From positions 939,001 through 1,003,000 of the forward strand of contig NZ_CP062252.1 in assembly GCF_014863605.1 (NCBI RefSeq): 64,000 bases of DNA, given 5' to 3'. The DNA comes from Pseudomonas allokribbensis. GTDB taxonomy: Bacteria > Pseudomonadota > Gammaproteobacteria > Pseudomonadales > Pseudomonadaceae. Made by a program: the position numbers and the translations under genes. The notes beneath the pieces are model-generated. The model was not told the DNA's origin and made no database searches. It was given only the letters and a program-made list of their open reading frames with translations. Each line of letters starts with the position of its first letter. Position 1 is the first letter of the stretch. Below are positions 46,582 through 55,337 of the stretch, piece after piece.

Positions 46582-48204
46582 TTACTTGATGCTGACGCCG
46601 TAGAAGGAGTTCAAGCCGAATGGGCTGATCTTGAAGTCCTGCACGTTGGCGCGCATGGGTTGATACACCGTCGAGTGAGCGATAGGTGTCATAGGGACTG
46701 CATCTTTGAGGACGTGTTGCGCCTCTTTGTAGAGTTCGGTGCGCTTGGCCTGGTCAGTGGTGCGCTTGGCTTCTTTCACGAGGCCGTCGAATTTCTTGTC
46801 GCACCATTTGGAGAAGTTGTTGCCACTCAGGGAGTCGCAACCAAACAACACGTTGAGCCAGTTGTCCGGATCACCATTGTCACCGCTCCAGCCAATGATC
46901 ATGGCCTGGTTCTCGCCACCTTTGGAACGCTTGATGTACTCGCCCCACTCGTAGCTGGTGATCTTCACGTTCAGACCGATCTTCTTCCAGTCGGACTGGA
47001 GCATTTCGGCCATCAGTTTGGCGTTCGGGTTGTACGGACGCTGAACCGGCATCGCCCACAGGACGATCTCGGTACCTTCCTTGACGCCGGCTTCCTTGAG
47101 CAGCTGCTTGGCTTTCTCAGGATCGTACTTGGCGTCCTTGATGGTGGTGTCGTAGGACCACTGGGTCGGTGGCATGGCGTTGACGGCCAGTTGGCCCGCG
47201 CCCTGGTAAACCGAGTCGATGATCTGTGGCTTGTTGACGGCCATGTCCAGCGCCTGGCGAACGCGCAGGTCGGCCAGCGGGTTGGCTTCGTTGCTGCCCT
47301 TGACCTTGTCCATCACGTTGTAGGCGATGTAGCCCAGGTTGAAGCCGGCCTGGTTCGGCATCTTCAGCGTTTTGTCTTCATTCAACGCTTTCAGGTCGGC
47401 TGGACGCGGGAACAGGGTGACCTGGCACTCGTTCTTTTTCAGCTTCTGGATACGTACCGACGGGTCGGTGGTGATGGCGAAGATCAGGTTGTCGATCTTC
47501 ACGTCATCAGGCTTCCAGTAGTCCTTGTTGCCGGTGTAACGGATGTTGGAGTCTTTCTGGTAGCTCTTGAACACGAACGGACCAGTGCCGATCGGCTTCT
47601 GGTTGATGTCGGCAGCCTTGCCTTCTTTCAGCAGCTGGGCTGCATACTCGGCGGACTGAACCGACGCGAAGCTCATGGCCATGTTCTGGATGAACGCGGC
47701 GTCGACTTCTTTCAGAGTGAACTTGACGGTGTGGTCGTCGACTTTATCGATCTTGGTGATGTTGGTATCCATCCCCATGTCGGTGAAGTACGGGAATTCG
47801 GTCGGGTACGCCTTACGGAACGGGTCATCCTTGTTAATCATGCGATTGAAGGTGAACAGTACGTCGTCGGCGTTGAACTCACGAGTCGGCTTGAAATACG
47901 AGGTGGTGTGGAACTTGACGCCTTCACGCAGGTGGAAGGTGTAAGTCAGGCCATCGGTCGAAATGTCCCAGCTGGTCGCCAGCCCAGGAATCACGGCGGT
48001 GCCGCCACGCTCGAACTGGGTCAGACGGTTGAACATGGTTTCGGCTGAGGCGTCGAAGTCGGTTCCGGTGGTGTATTGGCCTGGGTCGAAACCGGCCGGG
48101 CTGCCTTCGGAGCAGAACACCAGGTTAGTCGCAGCGGAAGCGAAAGGTGCGGAGGCTAACAAGCCTGCGCCGACTAAAAACGGAATGACCGCGTGTTTAA
48201 GCAT
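46582..48204 (-). CDS. Periplasmic peptide-binding protein, DppA paralog
   Basis: 540 residues from the ATG at 48202-48204 (MLKHAVIPFLVGAGLL) with GAGGCC upstream; signal peptide to ~25 (ASA). SBP family 5, closest to the 44689-46287 copy (VFCSEGSPAGFDPGQYTTGT, PIGTGPFVFKSYQKDSNIRY). It carries a short insertion DKVKGSNEANPLADLRVRQA that the others lack, near the ligand-facing domain. Own terminator and own upstream region, so it is probably expressed separately. Confidence 0.93.
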   Translation of the reverse strand: MLKHAVIPFLVGAGLLASAPFASAATNLVFCSEGSPAGFDPGQYTTGTDFDASAETMFNRLTQFERGGTAVIPGLATSWDISTDGLTYTFHLREGVKFHTTSYFKPTREFNADDVLFTFNRMINKDDPFRKAYPTEFPYFTDMGMDTNITKIDKVDDHTVKFTLKEVDAAFIQNMAMSFASVQSAEYAAQLLKEGKAADINQKPIGTGPFVFKSYQKDSNIRYTGNKDYWKPDDVKIDNLIFAITTDPSVRIQKLKKNECQVTLFPRPADLKALNEDKTLKMPNQAGFNLGYIAYNVMDKVKGSNEANPLADLRVRQALDMAVNKPQIIDSVYQGAGQLAVNAMPPTQWSYDTTIKDAKYDPEKAKQLLKEAGVKEGTEIVLWAMPVQRPYNPNAKLMAEMLQSDWKKIGLNVKITSYEWGEYIKRSKGGENQAMIIGWSGDNGDPDNWLNVLFGCDSLSGNNFSKWCDKKFDGLVKEAKRTTDQAKRTELYKEAQHVLKDAVPMTPIAHSTVYQPMRANVQDFKISPFGLNSFYGVSIK

Positions 48205-48380
48205 GTTGGCCTCATGATTTGTTGTCATTTTTTAATATTGAGGTACGACCTCGTGAGTCGTGCCTGCGGATACTTATGCAGGGCCCATACCCAATGCAAG
48301 ATCCAGAGCGCCCGGCGGCATCAAACGGTGGCACGAACGTACCTTAATGTCGCATCTGTATAACTTCTGACGCATTTGAC

Positions 48381-48410
48381 CGTTTGCGGTCGGTTTTTAC
48401 GGTGCAAACG
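48381..48410. promoter_or_regulatory. Everted half-sites CGTTTGC...GCAAACG upstream of a dppA paralog
   Basis: CGTTTGC at 48381-48387 and GCAAACG at 48404-48410 are the two halves of the palindrome found upstream of opdP, here set apart by 16 bases. They lie about 180-205 bases upstream of the 48204 start, between two minus-strand genes. A shared regulator is possible but unproven. Confidence 0.3.
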
Positions 48411-48464
48411 AAGCCCCAAAACGGTGCATTGGTCACGATTTGCGCGCCGCCTTGGGGCTCGGTG

Positions 48465-50066
48465 TTACTTATTTATACCCACGCCATAGAAGGGGGTTAG
48501 ACCGAACGGGCTGATCTTGAAGTCGGTGACTTCCTTGCGCAGCGGCTGGAACACCGTGGAGTTGGCGATCGGCGTGATCGGCACCTGCTGTTTAAGGATC
48601 AGTTGCGCCTGTTGATACAGTTTTACCCGTTGCGATTTATCGGTGGACACCTTGGCCTGCTGCACCAGTTTGTCGTAGGCCGGATCGCACCACTTGGCGT
48701 AGTTGCTGCCTTTCACTGCCGCGCAGCTGTAAAGCACGCCCAGCCAGTTGTCCGGGTCGCCGTTGTCACCTGTCCAACCATAGATCATCGCGTCGTGTTC
48801 GCCATTCTTGGCGCGCTTGATGTACTCGCCCCATTCATAGCTGACGATGTTGGCCTTGATACCGATCTTCTCCCAATCCTGCTGGATCATCTGTGCCGAC
48901 ATCCGCGCATTCGGGTTGGATGCGCGCTGCACTGTCATCGCCCAGAGGTTGATGGTTGTACCCGGCGCAACCCCGGCTTCCTTGAGTAGCGCCTTGGCTT
49001 TCACGGGATCGTACGGCGCGTCCTTGATATTCGGGTCATAGGACCATTGCGCGGGCGGCAAGGCGTTCTGCGCCAGCTGCCCGGCACTCTGATAAACAGC
49101 CTTGATGATCGCCGGTTTGTCGATGGCCATGTCCAGGGCCTGACGCACCTTTAATTGGTCCAGCGGCGGGTGAGTGGTGTTGTAGGCAAGGAAACCGAGG
49201 TTGAAACCGGCCTGCTTCAACACGCGCAGGTTCGGGTCTTTTTCCATCACTTCGATGTCGGCCGGGCGCGGGTAGCCGCTGACCTGGCATTCGCCGGTCT
49301 TGAGCTTTTGCAGGCGCACGGCGGCGTCCGGGGTGATCGAGAACACCAGGTTGTCGATTTTCACGTCCTCGGGTTTCCAGTAGTCCTTGTTCGCCGCGTA
49401 GCGGATCTGCGAGTCCTTCTGATAACGCTTGAACACAAACGGGCCGGTGCCGACCGGTTTCTGGTTGAGGTCGGCGGCGTGGCCTTCCTTCAGCAGTTGG
49501 GCGGCGTATTCGGCCGATTGCACCGAGGCGAAGCTCATGGCGAGGTTTTGCACGAACGCGGCGTCGACGTTGTTCAGGTTGAAGCGCACGGTGTTTTCGT
49601 CGAGTTTTTCCACGGATTTGATCGTGGTGTTCAGATCCATGTCTGTGAAATACGGGGACTCGGCGGGGTAGGCCTTGCGAAAGGCGTTGTCCGGGTCGAG
49701 CAGGCGTTGGAAGGTGAACAGGACGTCGTCGGCGTTGAAGGTGCGGGTCGGGGTGAAGTAGTCGGTGGTGTGGAATTTTACGTTTTGGCGCAGGTGGAAG
49801 GTGTATTGGAGGCCGTCCGGGCTTACGTCCCAGTTGGTCGCCAGACCGGGTTCGACTTCGGTGCCGCCGCGTTTGAACTGGGTGAGGCGGTTGAAGAGGG
49901 TTTCGGCGGAGGCGTCGAAGTCGGTGCCGCTGGTGTACTGGCTGGGGTCGAAGCCTGCGGGGCTGGCTTCGGAGCAGTAGACCAGGGTTGTTGCTGCGTT
50001 GGCGAAGGGGGCGGTAGTTGCCAGGGCGAGGGTTATCAGTAGTGGTTTTAGGGTGAGTCTTTGCAT
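48465..50066 (-). CDS. Periplasmic peptide-binding protein, DppA paralog (first of block)
   Basis: 533 residues, signal peptide MQRLTLKPLLITLALATTAP-FANA. SBP family 5 with VYCSEASPAGFDPSQYTSGT, PVGTGPFVFKRYQKDSQIRY and TGECQVSGYPRPADIEVMEK. The ribosome-binding site is weak (GGGGCAG). It is the most upstream gene of the dpp block and is preceded by a long repeat element. Third bases are very G-rich near its 5' end. Confidence 0.93.
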   Translation of the reverse strand: MQRLTLKPLLITLALATTAPFANAATTLVYCSEASPAGFDPSQYTSGTDFDASAETLFNRLTQFKRGGTEVEPGLATNWDVSPDGLQYTFHLRQNVKFHTTDYFTPTRTFNADDVLFTFQRLLDPDNAFRKAYPAESPYFTDMDLNTTIKSVEKLDENTVRFNLNNVDAAFVQNLAMSFASVQSAEYAAQLLKEGHAADLNQKPVGTGPFVFKRYQKDSQIRYAANKDYWKPEDVKIDNLVFSITPDAAVRLQKLKTGECQVSGYPRPADIEVMEKDPNLRVLKQAGFNLGFLAYNTTHPPLDQLKVRQALDMAIDKPAIIKAVYQSAGQLAQNALPPAQWSYDPNIKDAPYDPVKAKALLKEAGVAPGTTINLWAMTVQRASNPNARMSAQMIQQDWEKIGIKANIVSYEWGEYIKRAKNGEHDAMIYGWTGDNGDPDNWLGVLYSCAAVKGSNYAKWCDPAYDKLVQQAKVSTDKSQRVKLYQQAQLILKQQVPITPIANSTVFQPLRKEVTDFKISPFGLTPFYGVGINK

Positions 50067-50200
50067 GTCTGCCCCGGGTGTTGGAGGTGATTGTGGCGGG
50101 GGAGGGTAGCTGGGGTGATGGGGGGCGCGGAAATATCGTTTTTCTAGGTGAGGTGTCTAACTCGGTATATCTGGGGTGGTTGGGTACATATCCGTTGTTG

Positions 50201-50460
50201 CGGTAACGGCCACTTAGGGTTCCGCCCTTACGGCGGGTCACTTTTTACAAACGCCTAAAAAGTAACCAAAAACGCTTGCTCCTACGTTCGGCCCGCTCGC
50301 TGAGGCTCGGGGTTCCTTCGCTCCGGGATTCATCCGGGGGGCATCGCCTACGGTTTGCTTCGCTGCACCTCCTCTCGATGTGTTTGGCTTCGCCAAACGG
50401 TCGCTGCGCTCCCACCCCCGGATGAATCCCTCCACTCAGCCTTCCGACGTCGCCAAAAGA
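50201..50460. repeat. Long Pseudomonas intergenic repeat element
   Basis: The stretch beginning CTTAGGGTTCCGCCCTTACGG, with CACTTTTTACAAACGCCTAA and AAGTAACC, is a recurrent intergenic sequence in the P. fluorescens group as I know it. It has a perfect 15-bp inverted repeat, GGATTCATCCGGGGG (50326-50340) and CCCCCGGATGAATCC (50415-50429), and a small hairpin GTTTGGC-TTC-GCCAAAC between them. A 65-codon frame on the minus strand (50238-50435) has no good start site and is probably not a gene. Copies elsewhere are not visible in this window. Confidence 0.7.
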
Positions 50461-50595
50461 TCAAGAGCTGCAGCCGAGCTAACGCTCATCCTGTTGAGTG
50501 GGGCGGCTGCGCCGCAGGGGGCGTCTATCAGGATTTTTGGGACAGCAGCGGCGATCCGGTTTGCCAGCGATGGCGGCAACCCAAATCCGATGCAT

Positions 50596-50632
50596 AAAAA
50601 AACCGGCGATCATCACTGATCGCCGGTTTTTC
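50596..50632. terminator. Terminator of the SIMPL-domain gene
   Basis: AAAACCGGCGATCA pairs with TGATCGCCGGTTTT around a 4-base loop. A-runs on the plus strand upstream give the T-run for the minus-strand gene. Confidence 0.9.
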
Positions 50633-50649
50633 ATTCAGCCGTCACTCAA

Positions 50650-51366
50650 TCACTGCATCAACACTTCAATCGAGCCATCGGCCGTCAGGCTGACCTGGCT
50701 GGTGCCTGCTTCGACTTCAGGCGTGACCGGTGCTGCGTCCATGCCGGCGGCTTTCATCATCATCGGGGCGCGCATGTACGGTTGTGGGAAGCCGTTGCTG
50801 TTGAGGTTCAGGTTGACGATTTTGTAACCCTTGCCGCCCAGGGCGTCGGTGGCCAGTTGGGCGCGGGCCTTGAAGGCGGTGACGGCTTCTTTCAGCAGTT
50901 TGTCTTCGCTGGCCTTGCGAGTCGGGTCGGCGATGGCGAAGTCCATGCCGCCCATTTTCAGGTCGGTCAGCAGTTCGCCAGTGAGTTTGGACAGGGCGGC
51001 GAAGTCGGCGCTTTCCAGGCGCAGTTCGGCGCGTTCGCGCCAGCCGGTGATTTTCTGGCCCTTGGTGTCGTAGATCGGGTAGCTGTTGCGGCTGCCCTGG
51101 CGCAGGGTGATGTCTTTGACCTGCTTGGCCTGGGCGAGGGCCTTGTTCATGGTGGTGCTGACGTCGGCGGCGAGTTTGGCCGGGTCAGTGTTTTGCTCTT
51201 CGGTGTAGAGGGTCACGATCATCAGGTCGCGGGCCACTTCCTGGCTGACTTCGGCGCGCAGGGAAATCTGGTTGTAGTGCAGCTCATCGGCAGCCAGGGC
51301 CGGAAGGCTGGCGACGCTGCCGACGGTCAGGGCGAGAAGGGCGGCGCTGCGGCGAAATGTGTGCAT
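50650..51366 (-). CDS. SIMPL domain (DUF541) periplasmic protein
   Basis: 238 residues from the ATG at 51364-51366 (MHTFRRSAALLALTVG) with AAGGAG upstream. Signal peptide to ~26 (LPALAADE). The rest is a SIMPL domain of the kind in E. coli YggE: LHYNQISLRAEVSQEVARDL, TMNKALAQAKQVKDITLRQG and GWRERAELRLESADFAALSK. YggE-type proteins are linked to oxidative-stress tolerance and form periplasmic rings; the function here is inferred only. It diverges from roxS. Confidence 0.9.
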   Translation of the reverse strand: MHTFRRSAALLALTVGSVASLPALAADELHYNQISLRAEVSQEVARDLMIVTLYTEEQNTDPAKLAADVSTTMNKALAQAKQVKDITLRQGSRNSYPIYDTKGQKITGWRERAELRLESADFAALSKLTGELLTDLKMGGMDFAIADPTRKASEDKLLKEAVTAFKARAQLATDALGGKGYKIVNLNLNSNGFPQPYMRAPMMMKAAGMDAAPVTPEVEAGTSQVSLTADGSIEVLMQ

Positions 51367-51592
51367 GAAAGCTCCTTGATGAGGGCGCAGGTGATGGTTC
51401 GGGGGCCTGCGTGAAACCATCAGACTGTAGCTTTTATGATCCGGTTCGCCCAGTTACAACTTCTATACAGATGGGTCTTATAGCCGCCGCGAAGCTTTTT
51501 GCCATGTGGTCGTTTGCCGCACTTTCGCCTCTCAAGCCCGCGCCTTGGTTATACTCCGTGCGATCCGCCTGGAGCGCTCATCAGGAGAGCTC

Positions 51593-52855
51593 ATGCTCGC
51601 CCCCGTACAACTGACTTCCGCCACTCGCCAGAACCTCTGGCGGCTGACTTTCATCCGCACGCTGGTGCTCGCCGCGCAGGCCGGTTCCGTGGGCCTGGCC
51701 TACTGGCTGGATTTGTTGCCGTTGCCGTGGGTGCAGCTGGTGATGACCCTCGGCTGTTCGATTCTGCTCTGCGTGTTCACCGCCGTGCGCTTGCGCACTT
51801 CGTGGCCGGTTACCGAGCTCGAATACGCGCTGCAACTGGCCTGCGACCTGTTTATCCACAGTGCCTTGCTGTATTTCTCCGGCGGTTCGACCAACCCGTT
51901 CGTTTCGTATTATCTGGTGCCGCTGACCATTGCCGCAGTGACGCTGCCGTGGCGTTATTCGGTGGTGCTGTCCGGCATTGCGCTGGCCTTGTACACGCTG
52001 ATGCTGACGCATTTCTATCCGCTGGAAACCCTGCCGGTGGCCCGGGAGAACCTGCAGATCTACGGCATGTGGCTGAGCTTCGCGCTGGCGGCAGCGGTGA
52101 TCACCTTCTTCGCCGCGCGGATGGCCGAAGAGCTGCGCCGTCAGGAGGAATTGCGCGCGATCCGCCGCGAAGAAGGCTTGCGCGATCAGCAATTGCTGGC
52201 CGTGGCGACTCAGGCCGCTGGCGCCGCCCATGAACTGGGCACACCGCTGGCGACCATGAGCGTGTTGCTCAACGAAATGCAGCAGGATCATCACGACCCG
52301 ATGCTTCAGGAAGACCTGAAGGTGCTGAAGGATCAGGTGAAACTCTGCAAGGAGACCCTGCAACAATTGGTGCGCGCCGCCGAAGCCAATCGCCGGATGG
52401 CCGTGGAGATGCAGGACGTCACCGAGTGGCTCGACGAAGCGCTCAATCGCTGGCACCTGATGCGTCCCGAGGCCAGTTACCGCTTCCAGCGCCTGGGCCA
52501 GGGCACGTTGCCGCGTGTAGCACCGCCGCCGGATCTGACCCAGGCCTTGTTGAATTTGCTGAACAACGCCGCCGATGCTTGCCCGGAAAACCTTCAGGTG
52601 ACGCTGGACTGGACCGCTGAAGACCTGACCATCAGCATCCGCGATCATGGCGCCGGTGTGCCGCTGGCCATCGCCGAGCAGATCGGCAAACCGTTTTTTA
52701 CCACCAAGGGCAAAGGTTTCGGCCTGGGCCTGTTTTTGAGCAAGGCCAGCGTGACACGCGCCGGCGGCTCAGTGAAACTCTATAGTCATGAGGAAGGCGG
52801 CACGCTCACCGAGCTGCGCCTGCCCCACGGCGCCCGAGGAGAGCAACATGAGTGA
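51593..52855 (+). CDS. roxS: Redox sensor histidine kinase RoxS (RegB/PrrB type)
   Basis: 420 residues from the ATG at 51593 (MLAPVQLTSATRQNLW) with CAGGAGAG upstream. About six membrane helices in residues ~20-180 with the quinone-site-like GGSTNPFVSYYLVPLTIAAV. The H-box is AGAAHELGTPLATMS with His213, the form typical of RegB/PrrB. ATP-binding N-box NLLNNAADACPE and G-boxes DHGAGVP and GKGFGLGLFLSKA follow. It senses respiratory redox state and controls terminal oxidases with RoxR. It overlaps roxR by 8 bases. Confidence 0.93.
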   Translation: MLAPVQLTSATRQNLWRLTFIRTLVLAAQAGSVGLAYWLDLLPLPWVQLVMTLGCSILLCVFTAVRLRTSWPVTELEYALQLACDLFIHSALLYFSGGSTNPFVSYYLVPLTIAAVTLPWRYSVVLSGIALALYTLMLTHFYPLETLPVARENLQIYGMWLSFALAAAVITFFAARMAEELRRQEELRAIRREEGLRDQQLLAVATQAAGAAHELGTPLATMSVLLNEMQQDHHDPMLQEDLKVLKDQVKLCKETLQQLVRAAEANRRMAVEMQDVTEWLDEALNRWHLMRPEASYRFQRLGQGTLPRVAPPPDLTQALLNLLNNAADACPENLQVTLDWTAEDLTISIRDHGAGVPLAIAEQIGKPFFTTKGKGFGLGLFLSKASVTRAGGSVKLYSHEEGGTLTELRLPHGARGEQHE

Positions 52856-53408
52856 CGAAATCCAAGTCGAAGGCGAAGAGCTGCCGCATTTGCTGTTGGT
52901 CGATGACGACGCGACCTTCACCCGGGTGATGGCCCGCGCCATGGCTCGCCGTGGTTTCCGCGTCAGCACCGCCGGTTCCGCCGAAGAAGGCCTGACCATC
53001 GCCCAGGCCGATCTGCCGGACTATGCCGCGCTGGACCTGAAAATGGACGGCGACTCCGGTCTGGTCCTGCTGCCGAAGCTGCTGGAGCTGGACCCGGAAA
53101 TGCGCGTGGTGATCCTCACCGGTTACTCGAGCATTGCCACGGCGGTCGAGGCGATCAAGCGCGGCGCCTGCAATTACCTGTGCAAACCGGCCGACGCCGA
53201 CGACGTGCTGGCGGCGCTTCTGTCCGAACACGCCGACCTCGACAGCCTGGTGCCGGAAAACCCGATGTCGGTGGATCGCCTGCAATGGGAACACATTCAG
53301 CGCGTGCTGACCGAGCACGAAGGCAACATCTCCGCCACTGCCCGTGCCCTGGGCATGCACCGCCGCACCCTGCAGCGCAAACTGCAGAAGCGTCCGGTTC
53401 GTCGCTGA
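52848..53408 (+). CDS. roxR: Response regulator RoxR (RegA/PrrA type)
   Basis: 186 residues from the ATG at 52848 (MSDEIQVEGEELPHLL) with GAGGAGAG upstream, inside the roxS 3' end. Receiver domain with acidic pocket VDDD (18-21), phospho-acceptor Asp63 (AALDLKMDGDSG) and TGYSSIATAVEAIKRGA. A Fis-type helix-turn-helix closes the protein (HEGNISATARALGMHRRTLQ). RegA/PrrA-class regulators activate cytochrome oxidase and cyanide-insensitive oxidase genes. Confidence 0.94.
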   Translation: MSDEIQVEGEELPHLLLVDDDATFTRVMARAMARRGFRVSTAGSAEEGLTIAQADLPDYAALDLKMDGDSGLVLLPKLLELDPEMRVVILTGYSSIATAVEAIKRGACNYLCKPADADDVLAALLSEHADLDSLVPENPMSVDRLQWEHIQRVLTEHEGNISATARALGMHRRTLQRKLQKRPVRR

Positions 53409-53447
53409 ACCTGCGCTGAACGGCCATCGCCAGCCCTCGCGATAAAG

Positions 53448-53473
53448 CGCACCGATCAACTATGATCGGTGCG
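53448..53473 (+). terminator. Hairpin between roxR and the ABC exporter gene
   Basis: An 11-bp stem CGCACCGATCA/TGATCGGTGCG with an ACTA loop, followed by a T/C-rich stretch (TGTCTGTTCTTTTCTTT). It may end roxSR transcripts within the leader of the next gene. Confidence 0.6.
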
Positions 53474-53504
53474 TGTCTGTTCTTTTCTTTATCGAGCCTT
53501 ATCC

Positions 53505-55232
53505 ATGAATCAGAACGCTGAATATTCCGCGGTCAACGATGCTGTGCGCGGGCAGTTTTTTCGCAAGGTGTGGGCCATGACCACGCCGTACTGGCGCAGT
53601 GAAGAGAAGGGCAAGGCCTGGACGTTGCTGATCGCCGTGATCGCGCTGTCGCTGTTCAGCGTCGGCATCTCGGTGTGGCTCAACAGTTGGTACAAGGATT
53701 TCTACAACGCCCTGCAAAAGAAGGACGAGGCGGCGTTCTGGCAGTTGATCCTGTATTTCTGCGGCATTGCGGCCGTGGCGATTCTCGGCGCGGTGTATCG
53801 CCAGTACCTGACGCAGATGCTGACCATCCGCTGGCGGGCGTGGCTCACCGAAAACCATTTCAAGCGCTGGCTCGGGCACAAGAACTACTACCAACTGGAG
53901 CAGGGCGGCTACACCGATAACCCTGACCAACGGATTTCCGAAGACCTGAATACCTTCACCAGCAACACCTTGAGCCTCGCATTGGGCTTGATCCGCACGG
54001 TGGTCAGCCTGGTGTCGTTCTCGATCATTCTGTGGGGAGTGTCGGGCAGCATTGAGGTGTTCGGCGTCGAGATTCCCGGTTACATGTTCTGGTGTGCACT
54101 GCTGTATGCGGCGGTCGGCAGTTGGCTGACGCACCTGATCGGTCGACGCCTGATCGGCCTGAACAACCAACAACAACGTTTCGAAGCCGACCTGCGTTTC
54201 TCGATGGTGCGGGTGCGCGAGAATGCCGAGAGCATTGCGCTGTACAACGGCGAGCCCAACGAAAATCGTCGTCTGAGCAGCCGCTTCGGTCTGGTCTGGC
54301 ACAACTTCTGGGACATCATGCGGGTGTCCAAGCGCCTGACGTTCTTCACCTCGGGTTACGGCCAGATCGCAATCATCTTCCCCTTCATCGTCGCGGCACC
54401 GCGTTACCTGTCCGGCAAGATCGAACTGGGTGAGCTGATGCAGATCAACTCGGCATTCGGCAACGTGCAGGAGAACTTCAGCTGGTTCATCTCCGCCTAC
54501 TCGGACCTCGCCGCATGGCGAGCGACTTGTGATCGTTTGTTGAGCTTCCGTCAGGCCATGAGCGACAACGAAGACCGGGCACCGGCCATCGATGTACAGA
54601 ATCACGGTGATGAACTGAAGGTACACAACCTCGGTCTGGACCTGGCTGACGGTCGTCACCTGCTGACCAGCGCCGACATGACCGTGGAGGCGGGTGATCG
54701 AGTGATGCTCAGCGGCCGCTCCGGCAGCGGCAAGTCGACACTGCTGCGGGCGATGGGGCATTTGTGGCCGGCCGGCCACGGCAGCATCCGTCTGCCGGCA
54801 TCGCGTTATCTGTTCCTGCCGCAAAAACCGTATCTGCCGATCGGCACCCTGCGTGAAGCCTTGAGTTATCCACAACCGGGTGACACCTACTCGCCAGAGC
54901 GTTATGCACAAGTGCTGGAGACCTGCCGTCTGCCGCATCTGGTGGCACGACTGGACGAAGCCAATCACTGGCAGCGCATGCTCTCGCCGGGTGAACAGCA
55001 ACGTCTGGCCTTCGCTCGTGCGCTGCTCTACGCACCGCACTGGCTGTACATGGACGAAGCGACGTCGGCGATGGACGAAGAAGACGAGGCCACGCTGTAT
55101 CAGGCGCTGATCGATCAGTTGCCGGGCCTGAGCATCGTCAGCGTCGGCCATCGCAGCAGCCTCAAGCGCTTCCATCCACGGCATGTGCGGATCGACAGCG
55201 GGCATCTGGTCGAGCAGGCCGTCACGGCTTGA
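53505..55232 (+). CDS. ABC exporter, SbmA/BacA-like membrane domain fused to ATPase (YddA type)
   Basis: 575 residues from the ATG at 53505 (MNQNAEYSAVNDAVRG); the ribosome-binding site is weak. The membrane half (~35-330) has about six helices with the SbmA/BacA hallmark NPDQRISEDLNTFTSN and WYKDFYNALQKKDEAAFW. The ATPase half has Walker A SGRSGSGKST, signature LSPGEQQRLAFARALL and Walker B WLYMDEATSAMD. Relatives include E. coli YddA and vitamin B12 or peptide transporters. The substrate is unknown. Position next to roxSR may reflect old synteny only. Confidence 0.92.
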   Translation: MNQNAEYSAVNDAVRGQFFRKVWAMTTPYWRSEEKGKAWTLLIAVIALSLFSVGISVWLNSWYKDFYNALQKKDEAAFWQLILYFCGIAAVAILGAVYRQYLTQMLTIRWRAWLTENHFKRWLGHKNYYQLEQGGYTDNPDQRISEDLNTFTSNTLSLALGLIRTVVSLVSFSIILWGVSGSIEVFGVEIPGYMFWCALLYAAVGSWLTHLIGRRLIGLNNQQQRFEADLRFSMVRVRENAESIALYNGEPNENRRLSSRFGLVWHNFWDIMRVSKRLTFFTSGYGQIAIIFPFIVAAPRYLSGKIELGELMQINSAFGNVQENFSWFISAYSDLAAWRATCDRLLSFRQAMSDNEDRAPAIDVQNHGDELKVHNLGLDLADGRHLLTSADMTVEAGDRVMLSGRSGSGKSTLLRAMGHLWPAGHGSIRLPASRYLFLPQKPYLPIGTLREALSYPQPGDTYSPERYAQVLETCRLPHLVARLDEANHWQRMLSPGEQQRLAFARALLYAPHWLYMDEATSAMDEEDEATLYQALIDQLPGLSIVSVGHRSSLKRFHPRHVRIDSGHLVEQAVTA

Positions 55233-55244
55233 TGTGTACTGAAT

Positions 55245-55266
55245 CTGTGGGAGCCTGCTCCCACAG
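55245..55266. repeat. REP-like palindrome after the ABC exporter
   Basis: CTGTGGGAGC pairs with GCTCCCACAG around CT. It shares its arms with the element at 18352-18379, with a shorter centre. Confidence 0.8.
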
Positions 55267-55337
55267 AGGACGGTGATCGTACAACTCCCTTGGGCTATGA
55301 TGCCCCTCTAGCCGAATTTTCGAGATAAACGCAGACC

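Noticed and set aside
50238..50435. 65-codon minus-strand frame in the intergenic repeat
   Set aside because: It belongs to a repeated non-coding element, has no good start site and crosses the inverted repeat.
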